Below, in pieces: positions 1 through 10,835 of a stretch of 64,000 nucleotides of DNA; within the stretch, counting starts at the first letter, position 1, and each line of letters opens with the position of its first letter. The notes beneath the pieces were generated by a model. The model was not told the DNA's origin. It was given only the letters and a program-made list of their open reading frames with translations, and did no database searches. Source of the DNA: Cryptomeria japonica (Eukaryota > Streptophyta > Pinopsida > Cupressales > Cupressaceae); assembly GCF_030272615.1 (NCBI RefSeq), contig NC_081407.1, positions 136,902,897-136,966,896 of the forward strand. Reading direction: 5' to 3'. The position numbers and the translations under genes were made by a program.

Positions 1-900
1 GTCAAGCTTCAAATCAAATTCCTCAACCAAATCAAATTCTCCAGCAGCAGTGTGGTAAATGAAAAGGTTATAAACTCTTAGAAAATACAAATTGGTAGGC
101 ATTGTACCAAAGTTCTCCCTGCCTATGGCATGCAAATGGTTGTGGGAAAAATGAAATACTTCCAAATCAAATGCAATTTGGCAGGTAAAACCAATATTTT
201 CCCATGTCGTGCAGCAATGAAGACTCAGAAATTAATGCCTGTTTCCTCCTCCTTCTTTGCTGTGTGTGTGGTGTCTGAGAGACATTAATTAAACTTTTAG
301 CAAATGCATATTGGCAGCCAATGTTCTCCTTGGTGGAGTGGAAAATAGAGAGGGGCAACATTGAAGTTTATGAAATTGCAAATAGAATGGTGCAGGGCCA
401 AGCCCCCCTCCCACGTGGAACAAACACAGCACACAACAGAAAACTCCCACAGCAAATTTAAAACCTCTTCTCACGTAATGGCTAGTGGAAGGGTTTTAAA
501 TTCTTTGGCAGTGATCCTCCCCTCTCCAGCGTGGTATGTAAGGCAGTATAAAAGCTCAGAACCAATGCAAATGGCAGCAATAAAGTTCTAAGTGGAGAGT
601 AGGAGAGTGGGAGAGTTAAGGAAGTTTAAAAAAAAAAAACACCAAATGCATTGCCAGCAACTTCCCAATGTTGAAGATGTTTTAGAAACTCTCAAGCTAA
701 TGCAAATAGCAGTCCTCTGAGGTGAAAGACATATAATAGGCATTTAAGTTGATTGAGACAATAGAAAATCTTTCAATCAAATCAGAAAATGACCAAAGGC
801 GCCACTAAAAACTCAGAAATTCTATTCAAAATGCATTCCCAGGCAAAACCATATATCCCACATTGGCTGCGGAATGAAATTTTTTAATGTTTATAACCAA
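1..900. repeat. Diffuse degenerate repeat tract, 60-75 bp spacing
   Basis: No coding sequence is recognisable. A short core resembling CAAATGCAnATGGCAG recurs in degraded form near 88, 129, 168, 301, 377, 497, 565, 640, 699 and 828. It is often preceded by CTCAGAA (218, 554, 815). The spacing is irregular, mostly 60-75 bp. A TATAAAAG string lies at 546-553 and a 12-A run near 630. This may be an old minisatellite or the leader/LTR of an unrecognised retroelement. Confidence 0.45.
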
Positions 901-1560
901 AAGCACACACTAGTAATATGTCAAAGCTTCAAGGCTTTTGAAGTAAGGTGCTAAGGGCACCCAAGGTGGACCCCATGCGCGTGGGTGTGGATCCTGAGGC
1001 GACCAAAGAGGTTGACTAGATGGTGACAGGTGGACCCCACGTAGGCACGGTTCCTGAGGCGGGTGAATTTTGTAGAGGAAGAGCGGATTAACGAGTGAGC
1101 ATGTTGAGGAGATCAGACAGGGCACGTGGATTTGCAAAAGGAAGATGCTCGCTAGTTAAGGGTTGTGAAATGGCGAAAGGCCCAGGCCAAAAACATAGCG
1201 AATTTGAGGAGTTAAAGATTGAGCAAGTTCGGAAAGATCCGATGGCTTGCACGATTTCGGAGCTTGAAGATGCATGAAGGTTAAGCATTGTGAAATGGTG
1301 AAAGCTAGGTGGCGGGTCTAGGTGGAAAGACAACTCGCAGGTCATCTGAGGTGGCAGTGACGTGGCACACAGTTGGCACACAAGTGGCAGTCCAATGACG
1401 ATGACATGGCACTGAGGTGGTGATGATGTGGCCGACAAGCAAGCAGACATGTGGCAAAGTGATGAGGTGTCATCTGAGGTGGCACCCAGTGGATCCAATT
1501 GACTAATCAGGGGCTGCCATGTGGCAAGGCGTCAGGGCAAAAAAGGAGCCAAAAATTAAA
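901..1560. other. Unassigned GC-richer stretch with repeated TGGCA boxes
   Basis: No gene is supported; the open frames here lack any family signature. Composition is visibly richer in G and C than the flanks. Between 1330 and 1530 the short words GTGGCA, CATGGCA, GTGGCC and the G-box-like ACGTGGCA recur about ten times, separated by TGATGA or TGAGG. Function and origin are not recognisable. Confidence 0.35.
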
Positions 1561-3113
1561 ATTAAATTGTATAGTGCAGACTATAGAGAAATTCAAAAAA
1601 TTTAAATGATGGATCCATATTCAAGATTAATTCGCTCAGAGGTCCATTTTTGCCCAAAGTACCAAGTATCATATATCACTAGAAAGCTCTCAGGATGAGG
1701 AATGAAGTTATAGAGTTAGTTTTAACAAATATGAGATGTTTCGAGAGTAGTTTCCATAGGAAGGAAGGAGGTATTTCTTGCAGTTATGAAAAAGGGACAC
1801 ATGGCATGTTCTGATGGATTCTGATCTTTTTCACTCTCCTTATTCCCAATTCTTCTCAATTGTAGGGGTTCCAATTTTTGAGAAATTCTCTAAGGGAGAT
1901 TTCCAAGAGGTGTTCCAGTCTGGTGCATTTTAATTTTATGAGTTGTAATTGTTGATGTTCTCTTTCTTTCTATCATGGAATAGATACGTTTAACTGCAAA
2001 TTCTTAGTTGCAGGTCATATATATGCAAGGCATATATACATTTCCATTGGATTGTCTTCAAGCATTTTTTCAATTTCAATAAATTCAGTTTTCAAGGGAT
2101 TTTGAATTTATCTTCTCCAAGGGAGAGTGTATTTCCTGTTCTTAGGCATCCTTTACATAAAGGATTTAAATTCAATGATTGGAAATTGGGAATTCTGAAT
2201 TAATGTTTTTATTTGTATGATCTTTTGATTTGAAGTTCAAAATGTATTAATGTCAGGCATTAATACAGGGATATATTTTTAGTGAATTTGATCTGCAGCT
2301 TGGATTCTGTTTGTGGCCATTTGTGTTGAGTCTATGCCTAGATGAAGGCACTGATCTGTTACAATTAGAAGTTTTTTGCACTAGATATTTAAAATCAAAT
2401 CAGAATATCTTTTGTTTTATGTTCTATGGTAGTGTCCTTCCATCTCATGATTCAAACATTGTTGAGTTGTCAAAGTAGATTTAGCCTATCTACAGTACCC
2501 TCCTTGTTTTTGAACCATTTATGAGATCTATCTGCTTTATTGATGTTGTCATAGGTGTGTAATGGGTTTAATCTTAAGCATCAAAGGTACAACCGCCTAG
2601 GTTTTGCAGAGCCTGAAGAGTAGAAGGATTCATATCCTTGTCATGTTGTCCAAGCCCTGAGGTTCTTCATAGATTGAATTGGCTACTTCATAGATCAATT
2701 GCATGTGTTCTTGGGTTATCACTTTTGGTGAACAACATGCCCCTCCGACAAAGAAGTGATTGATGATTTTTGGCATCAGTCTGATATACATTATCAGAGA
2801 TATTATTCATTTTAGCACTAATGCGGGGATGCTACTTCTCAAGGGGAGTAGTCAGCTTTGTGATTTAATGGTTTATGTTTTTGATTTGATATTGATGTGA
2901 AAAAATTAAGGAGTTGTATACATTAGGGGGAGAGATATATGTGTAATTCAGAGCTTTACAAAGATATCATTTACAGGGGGAGTTTGGTCTTTGTTTCGGA
3001 ACTTCATTGCTATATATTTATGTGGGAGATTGTTGGTTATCTTCCATTGGGGGAGACTTGTTTGGCATTTACTGGTACTTAGATAATTTTCATATCTAGT
3101 GTTTCCATCAATT
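1561..3113 (+). mobile_element. 3' internal region of copia G, non-coding as it stands
   Basis: This stretch lies directly upstream of a polypurine tract and a plus-strand LTR, so at least its right part is the internal 3' end of that element. I find no reverse transcriptase, RNase H or gag motif in any frame. From about 2840 it carries repeated GGGGGAG tracts, listed separately. The left limit of the element is not visible. Confidence 0.5.
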
Positions 3114-3126
3114 CCAAAGGGGGAGA
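2840..3126 (+). other. Cluster of polypurine tracts before the copia G 3' LTR
   Basis: Purine tracts of the type AAGGGGGAG occur at about 2840-2850, 2925-2934, 2974-2982, 3023-3029, 3047-3056 and 3116-3126. The last directly precedes the LTR start TGTTGG at 3128. The copies at 3023 and 3047 are followed by degraded versions of the LTR start (TTGTTGG, TTGTTTGGCATTT). Multiple polypurine tracts at this position are a known Sirevirus trait; assigning this element to that group is inference. Confidence 0.7.
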
Positions 3127-3127
3127 T

Positions 3128-4332
3128 TGTTGGCCATTTGGAGGAATTGATTATGTGTTGCATCGATGTTTTGTCATTGATGTCAACACTAGTTGTTTTG
3201 GATGCTTTACCGACATCCTTCTAGTCCCGGTAGGTTGAGAGGTTTCAGGTTGGTTTGGATTTGGCATGATCCAATATGCTCTATTATGATTTGGTTATGG
3301 AATTGGCTTACTCATGTTCATATTCAGTTAGTTGGTTTTGGTTTGGTGATCAGATGTTGTCTTGCTTGCTTGGAAGCTTGGTTTGTGGTTCCAACGAGGG
3401 TTTCATCGATAGAGATTTGATGAAGATCTTTGATGAATTGCATAAGTGGTGTTGGTGCAGCTTTTGGTATGGATTCAGGATGCTGATGGCGATCATGTTT
3501 GAGACTTGGTATATTGGGATCATTACTTTAGCGTGTAGATCTATATTGGGTCCCAGTTGATCTAGGTTATGGATTGGCATAATGTAATGTGTGGATTGAA
3601 CCTCTCAATGTGTTTACGAGATGTCTTATGAGTTGGATATTATTTGTTTGATCTAAGGCCAACAAGTTCTATAATTATGTAATTGGTTTATTGTCTGGTG
3701 GTCGACTTGATTGTTTATGGTCGAGTGTTTGAATATATATGATATAAAATCTCATTGTAGATCATGGTCATGGTATGGGATATGGATATGTAATGTTTGA
3801 ATAATGTAATATCATTCAAGAAGATGATTTGGTTGATCATTGGAGATCGAATTGGGTTTTTGTAAGAGGATTTAGTCCTCTGGTATTGAGCTTAACTGGA
3901 ACTGTACTCAGGCATAGGAGATGCTATCTTTTTAGTTCATTCATTCTTCTAGATTATAGTCTGGATTTCTATGTAGTCAGTGAGACTCCTTTTGTAATGA
4001 GTAGTGTGCTCTAGGCTATTGGCCTTCCTGCAAGTGTAGGCCCCTCAATTATAATTCACGTACTTACTGCAGAAGTATTATCTGACTATGGGTAGGATTA
4101 CCACCATGGTTTTTCTCTTTACTGGGTTTTCCACATATAAATCTTGGTGTCATGTGGATGGTATTTATTCTCTGATTATTGTTTATGCTTAATTGGTTTA
4201 ACTGCTATTCCGGTATTTGGTTTAAGCATTTCGGTATTAAAGTTTTAAATGCTAAATGTTCTGGTAAACTATGACAACTGATTCACCCCCCCCCCCTCTC
4301 AGTTGTCTTCCAGTTATTTGAACTATCTAACA
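3128..4332 (+). repeat. 3' LTR of copia G (Sirevirus-like)
   Basis: The LTR starts TGTTGGCC immediately after the polypurine tract and ends CTAACA, about 1205 bp. It contains the module common to the copia LTRs here: a TTTTTCTC/GGGTTTTCCAC block near 4110-4135 and, close to the end, a GATTCACC tract with a long C run then CTCTCAG near 4283-4304. The matching 5' LTR is not in the window, so no target site duplication can be checked. Confidence 0.75.
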
Positions 4333-4642
4333 ATCATTTGTATGGGTAGAGGAAGTAGAATTGAGAATAAGGATTTAGATTTGCATTCAGTGATCCAAGT
4401 GATTCTTAGAGTCCCGATTGGATTTTATCTGGCTTGAAGCCTGCATGTAACTTGTTAACTACTAGATGTTCTATGATGATTGTATGATGATAACCGGTTG
4501 GTTGTCAGAATTTCTAAGGCAATAATACGATCTGTTTATGTAATCTTGCTATGTTTTATTGCTACTTTCATTGTGTTACTCTTGCTACACAAGGTGGTCA
4601 ATTCTCTTTTGAGGGTTTTACCAGTTATGGTTGCATCAATAC
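4333..4642. other. Unassigned spacer, no gene seen
   Basis: About 310 bases between two LTR sequences. It contains one ACCGGT near 4494 and is AT rich. No protein motif, hairpin or terminal signal ties it to a neighbouring element. Confidence 0.4.
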
Positions 4643-5178
4643 CAAAAGATGAATTCACTTCTTCACACATATACCACTCTCTAATAATGTATAATTAACA
4701 CCATACCTCACTAAACCACATTTATATAACACCTATTTATACAAATCATCAACCTTGACTACAAGGTTGGCCAAACCCTCAACACCTAATTACAAAATTA
4801 CACCACACAATACATAAATTAACCACTGGACCAATACAATTCCATAGACAACATAGCATAGACCCAAATAAGCTCCTCGAATGTGCAACATCATCAGACT
4901 ATCGCCAAGATCAACCACAACACGTTACACCACCAAAAATACCACATTATACGAAAAATATCACCAAACCCAGAAGATCTTCAATAACACAAGAAAGGAT
5001 CAATGATGACCACCAAAACAAATAGGACATGATTAGGAAACACCAACAAGAACACTAGAACCATCTACAATAGTTGCACCAACACCACTTATTCAAATCT
5101 TCATCGATCAACACGCTAACACTTAAGAACACTTATCAGAAACAACTTGGACAAGAAAGATAGCTTGTAGAGCATTAA
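4643..5178 (-). repeat. LTR fragment of the copia A family
   Basis: This segment matches the inside of the copia A 5' LTR (roughly 32375-32898) almost base for base in the same orientation, including the stretch with AACACCTATTTATACAAATC and the block ending GATAGCTTGT. Both ends are cut off. It could be a displaced part of the missing 3' LTR of copia A or an independent relic. Confidence 0.75.
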
Positions 5179-7223
5179 TGTTGAACACAATGTACCATTG
5201 AGAGGGGGTGAATCAGTGGTATCCAAAACTCTTAACCTTTTAATCCTAAGAGTGAGTACCGGTTAGTAGTGAAAACACTATGTAAACCTACCGATGAGAT
5301 AAAAGAAGACATCACAATGCAACCACAAAAAGGCACATCACATGACACTAATATATAGGAGGAAAACCCAAGATGGGAAAAACCTCGGTGAGAAAAGATG
5401 TTGGAGTCTACTTCTCCAATCCAACCTCATAATGAAAACATTGGTTACAACATTTAGGGCACCAACCCAAGGATCACCACCCCTACTAATTTAGGGCACC
5501 AACCCCTACTGATTTATGGGCACCAACCCCTGCACTGAGATCCAACTAAGTGACAACAATACATTATATCAAAATAATACAGTAGTTGTATCCTGGTTAC
5601 AAATGGGTTCTATAACCTCTGCAAGTAATCTCTTTCTATCAGTTTCTCTCCTATTCAACTTTACCTGTAGTATTATCTGTCTTCCACTCTACCTCCTCTT
5701 GTTAGTTCACACTCTCCTGTCTCACTAGTTTACTCCTATCACTTGTCACACTGCCTCCTCCTTGTCTGATCTTTGCTTACTCTCTTCCTCTCTCTTCTTA
5801 GCTTGTTGTTTTGCCTTACTAGTTCATGCTCCACCGATTGTCTATCTTTATGCCTAGTTATCGATGACTTCCATAGTACCAGTTAAACCCTGCTTTGTCC
5901 TTCACCTTGTCGGATCTCCTTCAACACTCTCTCTACATGCTTCACTCTCTCTACCTACTTCACTCTCTGCCTCCTTCTTACTGATGAAAACCCTACTGGT
6001 TTATACTACTGTTAAACTCTATAACAACTTACTAGTTGCCTTGGCCTTATAGGTTAAACCACTTTCAAACCTCTTACCGATTACACATCCAAATGCTCAG
6101 TTGTTTCACTCTCATAGTTAGATCAACTCTTTTCTTCAAACTGGCATCACACCTTCTAGAAACATCAATCCGTCTAGTCTTCTATTTGCATACTTATAGC
6201 TGAGCTCTCCCACCAAAATGCAACTTCAAAGTTTTGGTGCACTAGGGTTTCTTCCATTGATCACAAGGAGTATCAGATCCAATCAGATCTCATTCTGCAT
6301 GAAGATCGACAAACTACAAGAACTCGGGCATCATCACCATATCTCCTTTTTTCCAAAGCACATTTTTCTATACTTAGCAACCATGAATAGTCCATTGGCT
6401 TGGCTCTTAGTCAGTCACCATAAATGTTTTGGTGGCTTGCATCACCAACTTCGATCTGCACTTGGACACTCTTCATCAATTGGTCCATCCCATTGATCAC
6501 CTCTGTTCAACCTTCCTCGAGCCACACACCTCTGCAACACATCCCTTGATTTACGGGATCTGCATTTAATGTCGACCAAATTTATAACAACCTCATCAGT
6601 GCACACTCCATCTACCACTTCATGCTTGTTCATCACCTTGACTCCACATGGCATCATTGTCGGCATCCACCTCAGCTCACCATGTCAGTCTGACTTAGTC
6701 ATCGACCAATAACGCACAACTGGTGTATGCTTCATACTACTAGTCCATCTTTGCCTACTGAAACTCCAACGCTGCTGGTATGTCTTGCCTTACTGGTTAA
6801 CCTTCACCTTCCTTGTGTCAGTGAATCATGTCAACCTGATCATCACACATACTGGCTCTCATCTCTGTGCTACCGATGTCTCATATTGACCAGTCATTGT
6901 CCTTACAAATCAACATGCTCATCTTCATTTGATGAGATCCTTTCACTTGTGCACTTTCTTGCATACTGGTATCCCTGTTTACTAGTGAACACTACATATG
7001 CCTTCATATCAATAGCATGCATGCTAACATCATGCAAGTAGTCTTCAACTATCATTGTGCCAATCTGCATCTGCATTCTGGTTGCACTCTCTATCTACAA
7101 CTGAACCTTTTCTTCTCCTTCATCTGACAGGTTCTCCTCTTAGTCAGTTTGTCAAAGTGACAAACTCATTACTCCTTGTTTATTCTGGTAGCTCACCTAT
7201 TTACTCTATTGATCAGGTGCACA
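5179..7223 (-). repeat. Long pyrimidine-rich copia-type LTR, right end uncertain
   Basis: Read on the minus strand this LTR ends CACCCCCTCTCAATGGTA then GTGTTCAACA at 5179. It carries the shared GGGAAAAACCTCGGTG module (plus strand, near 5375). The rest, to about 7220, is unusually rich in C and T with many CTCTnCT words and repeated ACTGGT. A candidate right end is ACA at 7223. The flanks ATTAA (5174-5178) and ATTAT (7224-7228) match at four of five bases, so this may be a solo LTR of about 2.0 kb. The open frames within it are not genes. Confidence 0.5.
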
Positions 7224-7382
7224 ATTATGATCTCACATGATGGAGGCTCACACATATCATCTGGTCAATTGAGATGAATACACAATGGCTCATAATTTGC
7301 CAATCACCAATGGGAGAAAAACTATGCCACCTACTACTCCTATCCTACTCCTACTCCTATTCCTACAAAACCTATCCTACTC
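7224..7382. repeat. Junction with CCTACT/CCTATT low-complexity repeat
   Basis: The first part is unassigned. Positions 7330-7390 are a short imperfect array of CCTACT and CCTATC words that runs straight into chromovirus RNase H coding sequence. The reverse transcriptase that should lie upstream is missing, so this is the break point of a 5' truncation. Confidence 0.6.
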
Positions 7383-9263
7383 CTACCTACTTTTGATAAG
7401 ATATTCACATTGGAGTGTGATGCAAGTGGAATTGCAGTAGGGGGTGTATTGAGTCAAGAGGGAAGACCTGTGGCATTTTTTAGTGAGAAGCTCAATGAAG
7501 CAAAGAAGAAGTACTCAGCCTATGACCTAGAGTTGTATGCATTAGTGCAGTCTCTTAAAAAATGGAGACATTACCTACTTCCAAAGGAATTTGTGGTGTT
7601 CACAGACAACCAAGCTTTGAATTACATCAAAACTCAAGAGAAGCTTAGCAATAGACATTTGAAATGGATGGAATACCTCCAATCCTTCACCTTCACCATC
7701 AAGCATAAGAAGGGGCAACTCAACAAGGTGGCAGATGCTTTAAGTAGGAAGTTGTTGACGGTTCAAGAGTTAAAGTTGCAAAGCATAGGAATAGAAGGTT
7801 TCAAGGACCTCTATGAAGGAGATGAAGATTTCTCATCAGCTTACAAGGTTTGCAAGGAGTTTGAGAACCATTTCCATGGTGAGTATGTAGATTACACTCT
7901 CCAAAATGGTCTCTTGTTCAAGGGTAATCAGTTGTGTGTGGCAAGAGGATCCATGAGGGAAAAACTCATCCAAGAGAAACACAATGGTAGTTTAAGTGGA
8001 CACTTTGGAGTCAACAAAACCTTGGATCTAGTACAGAGGTACTACTATTGGCCAAAGTTGCCAAGAGATGCAAAGAGGCATGTGGAGCAATGTGGTGTGT
8101 GTCAAAGAGCAAAAGGAGGATCAAGCAATGCTGGTCTCTATCAACCATTGCCGGTCCCTAATAGGCCTTGGGAATGTGTAAGAATGGACTTTGTAGTAGG
8201 ACTTCCCAAAACAAAGACAGGTATGGATAGCATATATGTGGTAGTAGATAGATTTTCCAAGATGAGCCATTTCATTCCATGTAAAACTACACATGATGCT
8301 AGCTATGTTGCACATCTCTTCTTTAAGGAGATTGTTAGGATTCATGGACTCCCTTTAAGCATTGTTTCAGATAGGGACAACAAGTTCATGGGCCATTTTT
8401 GGCAAACATTATGCAGGAGACTTGGAACTAACCTCTCATTTAGCTCAGCTTACCATCCACAAACTGATGGTCAAACTGAAGTTATCAATAGGGTGTTAGG
8501 AAACTTGTTGAGGTGTTTAACTAAGGAGTATGGGAAGACATGGGATCTAATCATTCCTCAAGCAGAGTATGCATATAATGATAGTATAAATAGGACCACT
8601 GGAAGAAGTCCTTTTGAGGTTGTCTATGGTAGACATCCAAGAGGAGTGTGTGAACTCAGGGAACTTAGTTCCATGGAGATGAAGAGTGGCCAAGCAGAGG
8701 ACTTCACTCAAACCATCAAGGAAGTTCAAGAGCAAGTCAAGAAAGCCATCCTTGAATCCACTCAAAAACTGAAGGCCAAAATGGATGAGAAAAGGAGAGA
8801 GGTTCAGTTCAAGGTGGGTGACTATGTGATGGTCCATTTGAGAAAAGCTAGGATGCAAAGTGGTAAGCCTACCAAACTGCAAATGAAGAGGGTAGGACCT
8901 TGTAAAATTCTGGCAAAATATGGTGAGAACACCTATAAGGTTGAACTTCCTTTAGACTTAGCCATTTCACCAGTCTTCAATGTTGCTAATCTGATCATGT
9001 ACAAGGGTGCGATAGAAGGGCAGACTGAGAACCAAGCCAAGGTACTACAAGACTTGGATGTGAATGTGTTACCTCAAGTGAAGAAGCCTATGGAAGAGGA
9101 GATTTTGGAGTCAAGGGTGAAGAAGTATACTAGACACCAGGTCTACATGGAGCACTTGGTGAAATGGGTAGATCAACCTGTATCTGAAGCTACTTGGGTG
9201 GAGGAGAGAAAGTTCAAGAAGCTTGGCATTGATCTGGCTCTTCTCACTCTCCTAATTCCTTAG
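7383..9263 (+). CDS. pol: Chromovirus (Ty3/gypsy) pol, 3' half: RNase H, integrase, chromodomain
   Basis: Open frame of about 625 codons without a true start; coding runs in from 7383 with no ATG, so it is a fragment of a longer polyprotein. Order of domains: RNase H (LECDASGIAVGGVLSQ near 7410, TDNQAL, DALSRK), the integrase zinc region (HFGVNKTLDLVQRYYYWP, then CGVCQRAKG), the integrase core (MDFVVGLPKTKTGMDSIYVV, SDRDNKF, YHPQTDGQTE), and a C-terminal chromodomain (EHLVKWVDQPVSEATWV). The chromodomain assigns it to the chromoviruses. Protease and reverse transcriptase are absent. No stop interrupts this part, so it is among the least decayed coding sequence here, but it cannot move on its own. 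Confidence 0.93.
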   Translation, partial: LPTFDKIFTLECDASGIAVGGVLSQEGRPVAFFSEKLNEAKKKYSAYDLELYALVQSLKKWRHYLLPKEFVVFTDNQALNYIKTQEKLSNRHLKWMEYLQSFTFTIKHKKGQLNKVADALSRKLLTVQELKLQSIGIEGFKDLYEGDEDFSSAYKVCKEFENHFHGEYVDYTLQNGLLFKGNQLCVARGSMREKLIQEKHNGSLSGHFGVNKTLDLVQRYYYWPKLPRDAKRHVEQCGVCQRAKGGSSNAGLYQPLPVPNRPWECVRMDFVVGLPKTKTGMDSIYVVVDRFSKMSHFIPCKTTHDASYVAHLFFKEIVRIHGLPLSIVSDRDNKFMGHFWQTLCRRLGTNLSFSSAYHPQTDGQTEVINRVLGNLLRCLTKEYGKTWDLIIPQAEYAYNDSINRTTGRSPFEVVYGRHPRGVCELRELSSMEMKSGQAEDFTQTIKEVQEQVKKAILESTQKLKAKMDEKRREVQFKVGDYVMVHLRKARMQSGKPTKLQMKRVGPCKILAKYGENTYKVELPLDLAISPVFNVANLIMYKGAIEGQTENQAKVLQDLDVNVLPQVKKPMEEEILESRVKKYTRHQVYMEHLVKWVDQPVSEATWVEERKFKKLGIDLALLTLLIP

Positions 9264-10835
9264 CTTGTTGTAGAGGGGGAGTATGGTGTAGGAGCACCCT
9301 TCAAAGGGCTCCCACCATTTGTTTGTTTGTGTTCTTTCTTCTTTATGAAGCCATTGTATATAAAATAAAGAGCCATGTGCTCAATGGTCCTAGTTAGGGT
9401 CCTAGTTGAGGTCTTTGGGTCATAAGTCAAGATTGAGTATTCTTTGGAAATAGAGGGTATGTGTGCCTTTGAGGTGTTTAGGGGTCCCTCATAGCATGGT
9501 GGTGTCTTTAGGTTTGCCAAATATGGGTCTAGGAGTCAAGAAAAGCAACATTGAGAAAGTTGCTCAAAAGTTGCATGACAACTTTTAAAAGTTGTCAAGC
9601 AACTTTTCCACCTAGAGGTCAAAATCTTTAGGTTAGCATGGAAAACCCTAATATGGGCACACAAACCAAGGAGATGATAGTATAAGTAATTGCAAACCCT
9701 AAGTTAATGGGTTGGATGTTAGATATTGTATGGCCCAAGCAAAGTGACTTGACTGTGACTGTAATTTTGTTGCCAATCGGCACAAATGGAGTAAACGAAG
9801 AATGATAATGGATTGATTTTCATGCAAAAATATGTGGAGTGTCTTTTATGGTGTATCTAATTTCATTGTGAGCATTTATAATAGGTTTTTATTTGTAAGT
9901 GAGGTGTGTTTGTAAATATTTTGTAAATTGTCTTTTCTTTATCCAGTTTTGGACTGGTTTGTGTCAATGGGCTCATAACTCCATTCCCCATTGTGGAATC
10001 ACCATGAAACCATGGGGAATGAGAGTATAGACCCTTTACTATATTCCAATGCAATCAGGGCCCTTGAAAATGCAAGGAGGTCATTTGAAGACCCACTCCT
10101 AGGCGAGACTAGACAGTGCTCGGCTAGGAAGGGTCTAGTTGCAGAGGTCTTGGAGAGCAAGGAAGGTCAGAGGAGGAGGCACCCTTTGGAGGAGTTGTAG
10201 AGGGGTGAGTGAAGCACTATTGGTGTGAAGGAGGAGCTTCCACCAATCTAGACAAGGTGGCAAGAGCATCAAACCTACACTGTGACCCTGGTAGGCCTAA
10301 AAACCCTTAAAAACCTTAAAATCCACCTAAGGCAATGTATTGACACTTGGAGGCCTAAAACCTAGAAAATCCTTGAGTCCTTGCCAAATGAATAGAAAGT
10401 CTTTTGGGAAGTTTCACAAGAAAGTGGATCGTTTGTGAGAGGGAGCCCTAAAGGACCAGGTAGGAGGCCTAATTGGTCATAACCCTTGTAGCCCTATTTT
10501 GTAGGCAAAACACAAAATAGTGAAATCAGTAAGGGGTTGGAAGCTTGAAACCTCTTGGGGGCACATGAATGGGTGGAAAAACCATGGTTTAGACCTGACC
10601 TAACCTTGCTAAGACTTAGGAAGGTGTGGAACAAACCAGGCCCTTACTAGCTTAATTAAGGGTTGCTTGAATCTCATGAGTAGACGAGACCTTAGGAGTA
10701 GATTTTCAACTTGCTGGTGGGTGGATTGGGCAAGGTCAGGGGATTCCTCAAGCAGGGGAAGTCCTAGAGACCCTAGGGTGTGGCAAGAACACCTGGTGAT
10801 CCAAGGAAAGGACCCAAGAGCATAGACTAGGCTAG
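9264..10835 (+). repeat. Chromovirus 3' UTR and probable 3' LTR, right end unresolved
   Basis: Nine bases after the pol stop a polypurine tract (TAGAGGGGGAGTA, 9271-9283) is followed by TGGTGTAGGAGC, the likely LTR start at 9284. A TATA-like TATATAAAATAAAG lies at 9357. Without a 5' LTR for comparison the right boundary cannot be set. The sequence up to 10835 has no recognisable coding content, and the 70-codon frame at 9991-10200 matches nothing I know. Confidence 0.5.
9566..9607. repeat. 42-bp near-perfect palindrome
   Basis: Two arms, AAAAGTTGC-AT-GACAACTTTT and AAAAGTTGTC-AA-GCAACTTTT, are reverse complements except at the two-base internal spacer. Transcribed RNA could fold into one long hairpin. 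It lies about 280 bp into the probable chromovirus LTR, downstream of its TATA-like box. Confidence 0.8.

Noticed and set aside
4283-4300. Long C run as a sequencing artefact
   Set aside because: The same C run at the same LTR position occurs in about ten LTRs; only its exact length is uncertain.
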